Source of the DNA: Glomus cerebriforme
Taxonomy: Eukaryota; Glomeromycota; Glomeromycetes; Glomerales; Glomeraceae
Direction: 5' to 3'
NCBI GenBank assembly: GCA_003550305.1
Contig: QKYT01000416.1
Span: forward strand, 80,566 to 100,477
DNA: 19,912 nucleotides
Both the position numbers and the translations under genes were made by a program. Of this stretch, positions 1 through 11,528 are shown one piece after another (within the stretch, counting starts at the first letter, position 1; each line of letters begins with the position of its first letter). Below the pieces are notes generated by a model. It saw only the letters and a program-made list of their open reading frames with translations, was not told the DNA's origin and made no database searches.

Positions 1-2045
1 AAAAATGGTCAAATGACCAGGTCATTTCCGAACACTGAGTAGAATAGCAGGTAGGATAGTAATCAGACAGTTGATTTTTGATTTTTATTCTGTTTTTTTT
101 ATTAATATATTTATTAACATATTTTTGTTTTTTAATAATGAATTAGATGAATTAAATATAAGGAGTAGGACTTTTAATTTGCAAGAAGCCAGATTTTCTT
201 TCATAGCAGCAGGTCAATTATTAAATTCACTGTAGTTATTCAGTAGAAGTTTGCTCAATACCTAAAGTGAATTTAAACATTTTTTTGAGTTGCGAATGGT
301 GTTGACGTCCTCGTCGTGCAACTTGGGTATTGATATTAATTAATACTTATTAATATTAATAGCAAACAAACACCAATTTATACTTTATTTAGCTAGTTAT
401 TAATAATATAAAGAAATGAGAATTTGAATTCCTTAACATATTACAATTTTCATTTATAAAATTATTTTATATTTAATATGTACCATGATTATTGGAATAA
501 GTTTTAAGAAAATGGTTGATTCATAAGATAAATTGGAGATCTATTTCAAATTTTACATTAAAGTAATATTAATTAAATATAAGTTATTTTTTTTACAAAG
601 TTCTTTATATTAAAAGATTTCTATTTCAATACTTTAGAACAGTAAATAAATTAAAATATGCATGAATTTGATAAATATCATTTTGGAATATATTTTGTTT
701 AAGTTCTGAAGGTTAATATTCCATTTTAATTTTATCTTTAAATACTAGACTTCTATAATGTTCAAAAATTATTTATTTTTCTCATAATTTTTTTTTTGAA
801 AAACATATTGAAAGAATTACAAAATGATTAGATAAATAATTTTATAGTTATTATATAGAAAATTTATAATGCAAAATAATACATTTGATTTTAAAGTTTC
901 CAAATCAGTATCATGTATTTTATTATAAAGTTGCATAGTATTAAATTATTGTTATTTGTAATATGCATGACTTGTTTCATTTGTCTTGCGGTCGATAAAT
1001 CTAAAAATTCATCCATTTTGTGAAAGTTTATCATTCATTAATTGTTCAAATTTTCTCTATGTTATATATATAATTGTCAAGTTGGATTTTTATGACAAGT
1101 TTATATGAAGTCATGTGGGAACTGGGAAGCAAATTTCTGAATAATCTGAATAATTCTAGTTTCAGTAGAACATTGAAACACGGGAATTTAAAATTTATGC
1201 TGCAACAACTTTTTTCATGAATTGCTTTATTTTTATTTATTTTAATATCAAAAAATATCAAGCAATAAATCAGTTAAAATGTATAAATTTAGTTTTATTC
1301 ATAATACTTATTTTAATCATGATTTTTAAACAATTTAATTCAATAAAAAATTTTAAAAATAAATCACATTATAAATTATACTGTATATATTCTTAACTTA
1401 CTAAACTACTTTACGATTTGAAATAAAAATTCATCCTTTGGCTATATCTTTAATCTAACTTTGTTGTTAACTATGAATAAAAAAACAAAGTTATCCAGTT
1501 ATTCTTATTCTTTAAAGAAAATATAAAACTATAATTTACTATGACAATTTTACCATATTATGAGCCTTTCCATAACAAAGGTTTGTTCCTTATACTTTAA
1601 TGAATGTTATAGTTTGAGATTATTGGCCAAATAAATATTTGAGATTGTTATTATTATTGTATTATAATTTTAACAACATTTTAATCCATATATAATATTA
1701 AGTTATTGGAAACTAAGTAATAAATCTACTTATTTTGAGAATTTTCATCTAGATGTAAGCATGAAAAATTAGTGAAAAAAATAATTTTTTTTTTTAAAAT
1801 TTTTACCTGGCCAAAATTACAGTTTAAATTTTATTGGAAGTAATATTGTGCCACAAATCATGTGGGTGAAAAATTTTGGGTAGTTTAAAAAAATTTTGTC
1901 AGAAATTAAGCATGATCGCATGAATTCAACACGCACCCATATTACCAATATTAACCCAAATTAAGTGTACAAATTTATTTTAATACAATAAAAAATTACA
2001 TGAGGATTTAGTATTATTAAAATCAAGTATATTAGTTACAAAATA
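1..2045. other. AT-rich intergenic region, no supportable gene
   Basis: No reading frame here has family resemblance, a plausible start and splice context. The few open stretches are short and of AT-driven composition. Visible structure is limited to overlapping GGTCA palindromes at 7-27, an imperfect inverted repeat pairing 256-268 with 321-332, and a single TGGCC-type motif near 1805-1822. A distal untranslated region of the degraded GTPase gene could extend here but nothing shows it. Confidence 0.6.
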
Positions 2046-2954
2046 CTATTCACTAGAATTATTTTGTATCATGTTTTTTATTCCAATATATGCTTTGTAT
2101 ACAATTCTTTCAGATACATCTTTAATTATTTCCTTTGGTATATTTTTACTAACTCTGGCAAATACCCCACACACAACGTCTAAAGCTATATCAACAGTTC
2201 CATCTATGAGTCTTTCTTTTGCTTGCTTTGGCTTACCCAACTTATAATAAACACCAAAAGCAATCAATGATATGTTGAACCAATAATTGGTACGATGCTA
2301 GCGACATTTGATACTTTTTTCTCGATCATCGGGTCGAATTGAGGATTTCTAGCTTAACACCTTCATAAGATAATTCTGACAAAGTGCTTTCTAAACGTTG
2401 TAGACTTTGTTCCCTTATATTTCTATGTCTAATAGCAATATCAAAATCTTCATTTTCATCAGTATAAAATGGAAAATCGACCGATAATTTCCAAAATCTT
2501 CTCTTATTGTTTCCAAATTCTCCGGCCTATTAACCCATTCTGTCTAGCATGAGTGATGATAATAATGAAATTATCTTTTCCCCACTCAAAGATCTCTTTA
2601 AATATTCTGATGAACATATTAATATCTTCATCAGAAATTCTTCCCTTCTTATGAACATAGAATATATAGTTGAGCGATACTTGACAATCCGATAAATAAT
2701 TTCTTATTTTTTAACAGCCTCCTCATGTGAAGTAGTGTCATGAGATAATGGTTCACCTAACCCAACCATATCAAATACTTGATACCTTTCTATAAAGTTA
2801 CCACATATATATTAAGAGTTTCTTCTCTCGCACCATCATTAATCGGGAAAGCATTATTATCTTGGCGAATATCTCTTTGAACCAGCATGTTAGCAATAGA
2901 AGACTTGACATATCTGGCACGTCCAAAAAGGACCACATTCTTTTGTTCGCTCAT
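2046..2954 (-). pseudogene. AIG1-type (GIMAP-like) GTPase gene, broken by several frameshifts
   Basis: Reading the minus strand from an ATG at 2954, the N-terminus MSEQKNVVLFGRARYVKSS aligns with the P-loop region of AIG1-type GTPases. Further on come DMVGLGE (G3/switch II, DxxG) and FEWGKDNFIIIITHARQN (a hydrophobic strand ahead of the G4 region). Then come a NRPENLETIREDFGNY stretch, a DFPF stretch, and a C-terminal part with SNVASIVPIIG followed by an open frame at 2267-2046 ending in TAG. The parts follow family order but lie in different frames. Breaks fall near 2800-2805, 2705-2712, 2535-2541, 2476-2484, 2330-2336 and 2266-2272, and each looks like loss or gain of one or two bases. The P-loop lacks the glycine of GxxxxGK[S/T] (V before K), so nucleotide binding would be doubtful even with an open frame. 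Active members hydrolyse or bind GTP in signalling or membrane roles. Sequencing indels could explain a few breaks, but six plus the P-loop change favour a true relic. Confidence 0.75.
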
Positions 2955-3634
2955 ATTTAATTAAACTGGAAAAAAGGTAGAAAAGTATATTTATTGTGGC
3001 AGAAAATTCTTTTTAAAATCATTTCTGTTTATCGATTGAGTATCACGAATGTATGGTAACAATAATATTTCCTGCAAGAACATATGAAAATTTAATCATC
3101 TTACAGAATTCTGATGTTACACGAATTGACAAATCATTTCAACTCATATAAAAAAAATTTTTAATAAAACCAGAAAAATGATCATTTATCAGATTTTTTT
3201 TATAGGACGTTACATTGAGCTTTTTGAATTAAAAGAGAAAGTAGCAAAGATTATTTAATAAAGATCTAGTATGCATTTACAATTAGCCTTAGGGCCGGTG
3301 CTATATAATTCTAGATAGTATTATTTTAAAAAGGAAAGATCTCCTGGTTTGATTACGGCAAAGTTTGACCAAAATTGCAAACTATAAAATATAACTAAAA
3401 AAACCTGATTTTTTAAAAAGACGATTACATACAGTCAATAATAAAAACTTGATTAATTTATTTTAAAAAAATTATATATTACCCTTGAGTTAAAAAAAAC
3501 ATGGAAATAAAAGGCAACATTTTGTTACTTTTGTTAAAAACTAACTGACAAAAGCAATTTATAACGGTATGTCCAAATTGATGGCCAGAATTACTTATGT
3601 TTCCAATTTAACCAATTTAGGAAATTGTACAACG

Positions 3635-3641
3635 ATATATA
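3635..3641 (+). promoter_or_regulatory. TATA-like box upstream of the BTB-TLDc gene
   Basis: TATATAA lies about 73 bases before the ATG at 3714, a suitable place for a core promoter element. The background is AT-rich, so chance matches are common. The support is its position and the less AT-rich bases around it. Confidence 0.35.
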
Positions 3642-3713
3642 AGGTTCCATTTACCATTTATTTTTATTATTATTTTTTTTTTGTCGATTCTTATTCTCAC
3701 AATTACAATAATA

Positions 3714-5200
3714 ATGGACGAGAATAAATTTTTACCAAAATTATCTCAAAATTTACTTGAAATTTTAGATGACGACGAATATTATGATATTACAATAGAA
3801 GTTGGTAATGACCCTTACGTAAAAGTATTTCATGCTCATATGGTTATCTTAAATTATCGTTCTACTTATTTGCGAAGAATTTTATCAACTAATAAAAAGA
3901 AAAATGATGGTACCTTATCACATATTAATTTACCAAATATTTTACCTGAAATCTTTCAAATAATCTTAAGGTAAAGAAAGGATATAAAATGTTTAAAATT
4001 ATTTTATTTTTTTATTTTAAAAATATTTGTTATTTATTTAGGTATATTTATGGCGGAAGAATTTCGTTAAAGGATTATGATACCTCAGACATCATTAAAA
4101 TTTTGGTTACTGCAAATGAATTAAATCTTCAGGAATTAATTTCTCATTTACAATCTTTTCTAATCAAAAACAAAACAAACTGGATGGAACAAAATTTTAG
4201 CCTAATATATCAAACAAGCTTCGAAAATGATTCTTTCCTGGAACTTCAAAGGTTTTGTACTGAATTAATGTCTAAAAAGCCAGAAAAAATCTTTAAATCG
4301 CCAGATTTTAATTCAATTTCAGAAAAAATTTTGATCTCTATTATTCGACATGATAAAATTCAATTGAATGAAGTTCAAGTTTGGGAACACGTGCTTAAAT
4401 GGGGTATTGCTCAAAATCCTGAACTCCCTTCAGATCCCTCAGATTATTCAAATGATGATTTNAATNCTTTGAAGAATACTTTGCAGAAATGTATTCCTTT
4501 CATTAAATTTACTAAATTTACTTCTAAAGAATTTTTGGATAAAGTATATCCATATAAAAAGATCTTACCCAAAGAGTTACGTAAAAGTTTAATTAAATGT
4601 TATTTGAATAATGATTATAATCCAAATAGTGAGCTAGAATCAGAGATAATCAAAGAAACTAGTTGTAGAAACATTGATTCAAAAATTATTACAATTCAAC
4701 ATGCTGAATTAATCTCAAAATGGATTGATGGGTTAGAAATTACGGATAAGATAAAAAATTCATATGAATTCAAATTAATTCTTCGTGGATCTTGTGATGG
4801 GTTTACGCCTAAAAAATTCCATGAGATTTGTGATAATCAATCTCATACTGTAACAATTATTAAGGTGAAAGATAATAATGAAATTATTGGAGGTTATAAT
4901 CCAATAGAATGGAAATCTGATCGTAGTAACGAAATTACTAAAAATAGTTTTATATTCTCCTTTAGTAATAATATCGAAAGTTATATTTTAAGTCGAATAA
5001 AGAATGAAAAAAAAGCTATTAAAAATAGACCTCGCTTTGGGCCAACATTTGGTGGTGATGATTTATATTTATTCCAATTTAATAGTGGATTATCAGGTTG
5101 GTGTAAAAAAGAATCTTATGAAAAATCGATCAGAGAAACTGAATATTCATTTAGAGTAGAAGAATATGAAATATTTCAGATCATAAAAATTGAGCTTTAA
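3714..5200 (+). CDS. BTB (POZ)-TLDc domain protein, two exons, 471 aa
   Basis: Exons are 3714-3970 and 4042-5200; the intron 3971-4041 (71 nt) starts GTAAAG and ends TTTAG. The splice rebuilds one arginine codon (AG|G) and joins the C-terminal side of the BTB fold (IFQIILR to YIYGGRISL). Residues about 14-120 form a BTB domain (DITIEVG, FHAHMVIL, YRSTYLRRIL). Residues about 129-270 look like a BACK-type helical linker (VWEHVLKWG, FIKFTKFTSKEF). Residues about 300-471 form a TLDc domain (AELISKWIDG, LILRGSCDGF, IIGGYNPIEW, FGGDDLYL, ending in EEYEIFQI). BTB-BACK proteins commonly act as Cullin-3 substrate adaptors, and TLDc domains are linked to V-ATPase regulation and oxidative stress responses; which applies here is inference. 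The ATG at 3714 is preferred because an upstream in-frame TTG at 3681 is not a normal eukaryotic start. Two ambiguous bases (4462, 4466) leave two residues undefined. The protein is otherwise full length. Confidence 0.9.
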
Positions 5201-5955
5201 AATTCCAAAATTATTTTTTTTTTGTTTGTATAAATATTGCAATTGAAATTCAATCAATTAATTTATTTATCTAATAAAACAAAATTTCAAGTTTATCATT
5301 TATTTAATATTTTTTTATACAATGTAACAATTTATATTAAATAAGTAAAAAAAGATTTACAAAATACCTGTTAGCAGGTCATTCATGTTATCATTATCGA
5401 AAAGATGTTATGTATAGTCACTTATGTATGTAGCGTATAGTGATGTGCACTATATATAATATGTATAAGTGTATAACAATACAATACAGTTCAAAAAATT
5501 TTCATTTTGTGATTATTAATTAAATGTATAAATGTAATGAATATAATATTTTTCATTCCAAACTTTCATAAACATCATGTAAATAAAATGGTGAATAATC
5601 TTTCTCGCTCCAAACTTTCATAATGGTCTATAATTCCATAAATTTGACACGTCATGTAATTAAATTTTTTTAAATTAAATTTTTCGTGATGTTTTATTCT
5701 TTTACTCTTTCAAAAATTATTTGAATTTGTTAGTATTAAAAGATAAAATTTGAAGTATCACTGTAAATATTTTTTTTAAAATTATAACACTTAGGATTTG
5801 TATTTATAATGATACATTGTATAAGGCTTGTAGTATGACATGACTCGTTTTGATAGTTAAATATATTTGTTTATCAAAATATTCAAAGCTCTCCTTTATA
5901 TAAATATAATACTACATATTATACTTTTTAATGCTTCAAATATCCAATAATGCAA
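5201..5955. other. Intergenic AT-rich region with a 15-bp direct repeat
   Basis: This is the 3' flank of the BTB-TLDc gene. No coding frame is supportable. A 15-base direct repeat, TCCAAACTTTCATAA, occurs at 5557-5571 and 5609-5623. The stretch 5400-5465 is rich in TATGTA and GTGCAC type short palindromes. No clear terminator can be named. Confidence 0.5.
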
Positions 5956-6443
5956 CAGTGCAAAACCTCTATAACAGATAATCAAAAAAACTTTTTGATT
6001 CTATGATAGGATTTCAATTAAATTTATTTGTTTATGTAATACATCAGGTGATATTATAATAGCCAATCAAAATTAACCAATCACGTTTTTATATTTATAT
6101 ATCCAATTAGATTAAGAATTCGATAAATCATGTGATCCTTCTTGCCTGATAAAAATAAATTCAAATTGATGTAACCATCAAAGCTTATCAATGTATACAA
6201 TAATTTCATCATTGTAAAATTTTACATAGTCCCAATTTTTTAATTTTTATAGTAAAATAACACTATTTTAAGCTGATATAACTAATTAAATATTCATTTG
6301 TATAAAAAATTAATCAGTTATTTGCAAGATTTAGTATTGTTTAACATTTTTATTGGATAACATTTTGGATTTATTTTTAGTATTTTAAGTTTTACAAATT
6401 TTAATTATGGCCATTTTATTTTTGATTATAGAGGTTTGCACTG
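5956..6443. mobile_element. Non-autonomous MITE-like element with pogo/Tc1-type inverted ends (488 bp)
   Basis: The left end CAGTGCAAAACCTCTATAA at 5956 is matched in reverse complement by TATAGAGGTTTGCACTG ending at 6443, with one base fewer in the A/T run. Termini starting CAGTG with a CCTCTATA core resemble those of pogo/Fot1-like and other Tc1-mariner elements, which insert at TA. A TA follows the right end, but the base pair before the left end is AA, so the target duplication is not intact. The inside has no transposase frame; it is AT-rich with two CCAATCA motifs. The family name is an inference from the ends only. Confidence 0.65.
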
Positions 6444-6644
6444 TAATTAAAAGGGTGAAAGTCGTTGTTTCTTTATAATTTACAACCTTTTACATGTGCA
6501 GCATCCATAGTTCAATTCTGTGGAATTAATCTTTTAAGTCCTCTTAAATTAAGTAAAGTGAGAAATATGTATCTGTATCTAATAGCGCAGCAGAAGTGTG
6601 GTGGCGTTTATACGAAGTGTGGCGCAGTGATTGTGGCCATGTAT

Positions 6645-6738
6645 GTACGTCATATATTTCTTTCATACGTACGTATATTTTTATTTAATTAACATTAAAT
6701 ATTTACGTCTGTACGTACACTCCGTGCAACTATACGTA
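6645..6738. promoter_or_regulatory. Cluster of TACGTA/GTACGT palindromes upstream of the channel gene
   Basis: Four sites fall within about 95 bases: GTACGT at 6645-6650, the 12-base perfect palindrome ATACGTACGTAT at 6665-6676, GTACGTAC at 6711-6718 and TACGTA at 6733-6738. They lie roughly 275-370 bases before the ATG at 7013. Repeated palindromes of one core suggest binding sites for a dimeric transcription factor, but no factor can be named and a short decayed repeat is an alternative. Confidence 0.35.
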
Positions 6739-6955
6739 CATAGCTATTCGTATAAAATTGAAAATTAAGATGTACTGTATGCCTACTTCCTATCAGCTGA
6801 CACAAACAACTATAGTGCATTCTGTTAGTTTGTCATTCAAAAGATTGTGTTACGTGAATCAAAATAACAAGGATACAAATCTATAAATAATTTAGCTTTT
6901 TGAATCTCTAAATATAGTTCATGCATAATTTAGTGTAACATATATTATTAATATA

Positions 6956-6988
6956 ATGGAAGATTATAAATGTTCGAATTTTTTTTAA
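6956..6988 (+). CDS. Possible short upstream reading frame (10 codons) in the channel gene leader
   Basis: An ATG at 6956 opens a ten-codon frame (MEDYKCSNFF) that stops with TAA 24 bases before the channel start at 7013. If the transcript begins upstream of 6956, this frame could lower initiation at the main ATG. The transcription start is unknown, so this is speculative. Confidence 0.2.
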   Translation: MEDYKCSNFF

Positions 6989-7012
6989 AATTTGTAATTT
7001 CACTTTTATAAT

Positions 7013-10000
7013 ATGGAGGGCGAGTCAAAAGAACAAAGTCAGAAGTTGGGGTTAAACGAAATAGATGTAGAATCAGCAAAAGATATCAAATCTACAACTG
7101 ACAAATCTATAACCATTTTTAATTCAACACCTTTTAATTTTATAAAAAAACATCATATAGAGTATTGTCATAACAAATATTTTGATGAATTCATTGTTCC
7201 TCAATATATTGAAACTTATAATAAGGAAGAAATTGTTTATGCCGTTATTTACAATAGTAAAGATCACTTAATTTATATATGGTCAGTTAACATTGAAGAG
7301 AATAAACAACAACTTCTCGATATATGTTTTGAGTTTAATAAAGACTACTATATTTATGATTTTGCTTTATACAAAAATTTTTTGTTATTGCAAGTTTATC
7401 CAAATGCAAAATGGTCTTCATATGGTAAGAATAGTTTTTTTTTAAAATTATGCTTATAAAAATATTATATATCTAATAATATTTATTGTAGGTATATTTA
7501 TTATTGACCTTAACGATGGTCAACTTCTTCAATTAAAGGATGGTAAGAAATATTTTGAATATTTTCAAAAGATTGGATTTCTTCCTAATGGTGATATAAT
7601 TGAAGTAAATGAAATTGACAGCAAAAAGTACAAAATTTATAAGTACTCTTTTGAAAATAATAAGCATACAACAACTCCTCAAATATATGATATAAAATTT
7701 CCTGAAGATTCAATAACCAGTTTTTTTTATCAATCAAAGTTATTTGTATTTAACGAATTTGGATTCATTCAATGTGATTTATCAAAAGCGAGTAATGAAA
7801 TGGAATACAAATTATTGGAATACGATGACCTTTATTATAATTCATTTAAACTAGTAATTAACAAAAATCAAACATTATTGGCATTAAATATTAGTAAAAA
7901 AATTGATATATTTTCAATGGAAACTGGGGTGTGGATTTCAAGATGTGGTTAGTATTATTTAGATTTTTTATATGCACCCAAATTTTCCGATCGCCTCTTA
8001 TCACGTGACATTATTGGCGCAAAACATTATGAATATGTATTTTTTTGTCTATTACTTAAAAGCTAAGGAAGGGTTCAAAATTTTATTATTCATTTTTTTG
8101 TATGACATATTATAAGACGTCCTTGCATATAAATTTAAATACAAATTTCTTTTTATTTATCTAATAAATTTATTTATTTCTTTATTCATAGATTTGAAGG
8201 ATTTTACTCCAGTAGAATTTGTAATTTTGGATGATGGTTCTGAAGGATTAATTATTAGAAATAAATACTCATACTCATACAAATTTCTAGATCCTTTTCA
8301 TCCTTCCGATGCAATTGATATTACCAATGATATTGGCGATGTTAATGAAGAAAATATTTTAATCAAATCAAACAAAAAATTTTCTATCATCGAAAATAAC
8401 GTTTGGATCACAGATATATTGAAGGAAAATACATTTCAACAAATGTTAAACGCTACCTATCATAGTAATATTTATACTTTGTCCACATTTAAAACTATAC
8501 AAAAAATGCTTGAGGATATAAAAGATGATGCTGATAATATTGAAAGAGATGAATATCATAGAATTGTGCTTCCAGAAAATAATACGATTATATTAGATGG
8601 AGAACTTTTTCAATTTATTCTTAAAAAAATAAATGATAATAATAATTTTGAACTTTTTGGAGTCAAAAAAACACAAAATAATAATAAATTGGAAAAAATA
8701 CATAAAATTGATTTAAATACTCTTATATATTCATATAAGTTATTAAATAATCAGGATTTGGCTTTAATTACTGAAGAAGGAATCTTTATTTATACAGTTG
8801 ATGAAGATTCATTACGACTCCAATATTTTTGGTATGAATACATATTTAATGGAACTTGTATTCAAAAAATTTTAAATAACAATGAATTTAGTAGTTCAAA
8901 ATCTTTATTACCATCACCAAATTTTCAAGAAATATTTTACTTTGAGAAAGATAGATATTATCAATTAGTTTTGAGTATTATAAAGGAACCAGTGGAACTT
9001 TCAATATTTGGATCAAAAATATTAAAAATAGCAATTGATAATGATGATGATTTTATTATTCAGTCAATTTTTGATAAAATTATTGAATTAATTGAAAGTA
9101 ATCCAGCAAATTATGGTTACTTGGCAATAATTAGTTTATATTTACCTCATTTATGTGGTCGTTATTCTTATTTAGTAACAAAATATTTTTTACTTACTTC
9201 TATTCCCAATTGTTTATCTGTTAAAAAAAATTCAACAAATAGCTTTCTTTATGCATACTCAAATACCTCAAGACATAAACAATATTTTTTAAAATCAGCA
9301 ATGCAAGAAGTTATTAGATTTGTTGTTCCCTTTCCCCAAATTTGTAAATACCAAGACAATAATTATAATGCTTGGAATGAAATTTTAACTAAGCCAAAAT
9401 CTATTCTTTTTTGTAATATAGATTCCAACAATTTTTATAAATGGTGGAATTTTGCTGCCATTATAAAATTTAAATGGAATGTTTTTAAGAAAATTTATTA
9501 TATGATTTGGTTTTTCTACACTATTTTTTTTCTTTGTTTTGCATTAGCTTCTACAATAGAACAAATTAATATACTTTTTATAATTTCAATTTTATTTGGC
9601 ATTGTATATTTAATTTTTGAGGTTCGACAATGTTTATGGAAGCCAAAATTATATTTCACTGATCCATGGAATTTATTTGGTAAGTTAATCTATTTTTACA
9701 TGTAATTAATCTACTTTATAATATATCATGGAAATAACTACTTTTATTTCTTCCACTATTAAAATAATATCTTTTTATTATTAATAGATGTAGGAGCATA
9801 TTCTTTACCCATTATAACATCTATGTATTGGCTTATTAAAGGAATACCACCACTTTGGATTATAGCATTTTCTAATTTGTTATTATACTTTAAATTCTTA
9901 TTATTTTTCCGAGTATTTATATCATTTGGAGTTTACTTTGTTTTAATAATTGGTGTTGCAAAGAGAGTTTTTCCTTTCTTGATGATTTTAATTTTTATTA

Positions 10001-11146
10001 TAACTGGATTTGCTCATGCATTTTTCATTATTTTAAACCCCAAATATGATGAAGAAAATGATCCATTGAACCTTGCCACTAAATATAATCCCATTAATTC
10101 AAATGGAACTATAAATCCTACCCCTACCTTAATTCAACCTCCTAATTCAAATACAAATATGTTTAGTTGGTTTTCTACTTCAATTTTAGCAATGTATTTA
10201 CTTCTTACAGGTAATTTATTTAATTTGTTTTTTTTTTTTAATCGAGAATTAATTTAAACATGTTATATACTGTATATATAAAAACAATAGGTGATTCTGG
10301 ATCTTTATCATCATGGACTTATCATGAAGCTCCTACAATGACAATTCTTTTAGTTTTATTTACATTTTTCACGTCAATTTATCTTATGAACTTATTTATT
10401 GGATTGCTTAGTATGGCAATTGAAGATTATGATAAATATGAAGAATATTTACTTCAAAAAGCAAAGGTAAACTGTTTATATTATTAATTATATATTTTAT
10501 TAATTATTAGATTTTAAATACAATCCTTAATTTTATTTAAAAGGTTATTATGGAAATTGAATTATTTTATTTGTTACCTCGTCATAGAAAAGATGAAGGT
10601 TATTTTCCAGATTGGATGTAAGTAAAATTTGTTCTATCAAAAATTTTTTTTTACTGATTTCTTATTTTTTAATTTAATTATTGCAGCTATTATGATATAC
10701 CTGTCATTGAAGTTCGTAGATTAATTAATGCAATTGATAACAATCAAACTGAATTTGATTCTCCTTCTCCAATTATCTATGAGAAATTGAGAAAATTAGT
10801 AAATATTCCAAGACCTGTTAATGAAAATAAATCTATTGATAAGTTTAGAGATGAATTTGAACAGCAGATGGAGGATATTAAACAGCAGACAATTGAACAA
10901 CAGACAAAGAATATTGAACAGACGAAGAATATTGAACAACAGATGAAGTATATTGAGCAACAGACGAAGAATATGGAACAACAGATGAAGTATATTAAGC
11001 AACAGACGAAGAATATTGAACAACAGACAAAGAATATTGAACAACAGCAGATGAAGAATATGCAGAATATACAAGAATTATTAAACAGTTTTATTAATAA
11101 ATTAAATATTAGTAATGATATTGAAAAAGATACAATTAATAAATGA
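7013..11146 (+). CDS. Six-transmembrane ion-transport-domain protein (TRP-like fungal channel), seven exons, 1162 aa
   Basis: Exons: 7013-7424, 7492-7947, 8192-9679, 9788-10210, 10291-10466, 10544-10617 and 10687-11146. Every intron is GT..AG and the joins keep one frame of 1163 codons. Residues 1 to about 720 are soluble; the first half has beta-rich, propeller-like stretches (weak call). Hydrophobic segments follow at about 725-746 (S1), 748-766 (S2), 787-803 (S3) and 808-828 (S4), then 848-868 (S5, preceded by VLIIGVAKRV). A loop rich in N, P and T leads to a pore-like segment at 910-930 containing LLLTGDSGS. S6 lies at about 943-965 (TFFTSIYLMNLFIGLL), followed by IEDYDKYEEYLLQKAK. The C-terminus has FYLLPRHR, FPDWIYYDIP and a Q/K-rich coiled coil at about 1068-1134. 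The order S1-S6, pore, charged post-S6 helix and coiled coil fits Pfam Ion_trans/TRP-type cation channels, acting in a membrane probably as tetramers. Ion selectivity and gating cannot be read from sequence. Intron 2 (7948-8191, donor GTTAGT) is unusually long. Confidence 0.88.
10877..11059 (+). repeat. In-frame 21-bp minisatellite encoding heptads of the channel coiled coil
   Basis: A 15-base partial unit at 10877-10891 is followed by eight units at 10892-11059. Six are 21 bases, one is 18 (10913-10930) and one is 24 (11036-11059), so all length changes keep frame. The unit encodes variants of IEQQTKN or IEQQMKY, with I or M once per seven residues and Q at most other core positions. Unit length equals one coiled-coil heptad, so gain or loss of units would lengthen or shorten the helix without changing its register. 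Confidence 0.9.
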
Positions 11147-11528
11147 AGTAGATAGATCTAAACCCTATGTGACGAATAGTAGGTGACGATTCAACAGAAT
11201 TTATTATATATTAAAAAACTTTTAAATTTTTTATTATTATTTTATTTGTTTATTATCATTATTTTAAGTATGAAAAGATCTTTATTTTTATATTGGTGAA
11301 CTAAAGATTTCAGATTGAGATTGAACAAATGTAATCCTAGTTTTTATATTATCTAGAGAAAATCTTACATCTGTAACTACAATTCGAAACCTTTTTATAA
11401 TTTGAAATGATCTTAGAGAAAAATGTTGGATATAATGTATTAAAAGTACAAATCTGATTTACTATTGACATAAATAAAAATCAATGAATTATAAATACTT
11501 ACAACTATAAAAAAATAATATCCATCGA
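11147..11528. other. 3' flank of the channel gene, AT-rich
   Basis: No gene is supportable. This stretch should contain the 3' untranslated end of the channel transcript; no cleavage site can be chosen with confidence. Confidence 0.5.

Noticed and set aside
1046..1261. Minus-strand open frame of 71 codons
   Set aside because: No family resemblance, composition follows the AT background, and no splice or promoter context is convincing.
3681..3713. Upstream extension of the BTB-TLDc protein from a TTG
   Set aside because: TTG is not a normal nuclear start in fungi, and the ATG at 3714 gives the usual short lead into the BTB domain.
6465..6692. Plus-strand open frame of 75 codons starting with TTG
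   Set aside because: No ATG start at its beginning, no recognisable domain, and it overlaps the palindrome cluster upstream of the channel gene.
10796..11074. Minus-strand open frame rich in leucine and isoleucine
   Set aside because: It is the antisense image of the 21-bp minisatellite that encodes the channel coiled coil.
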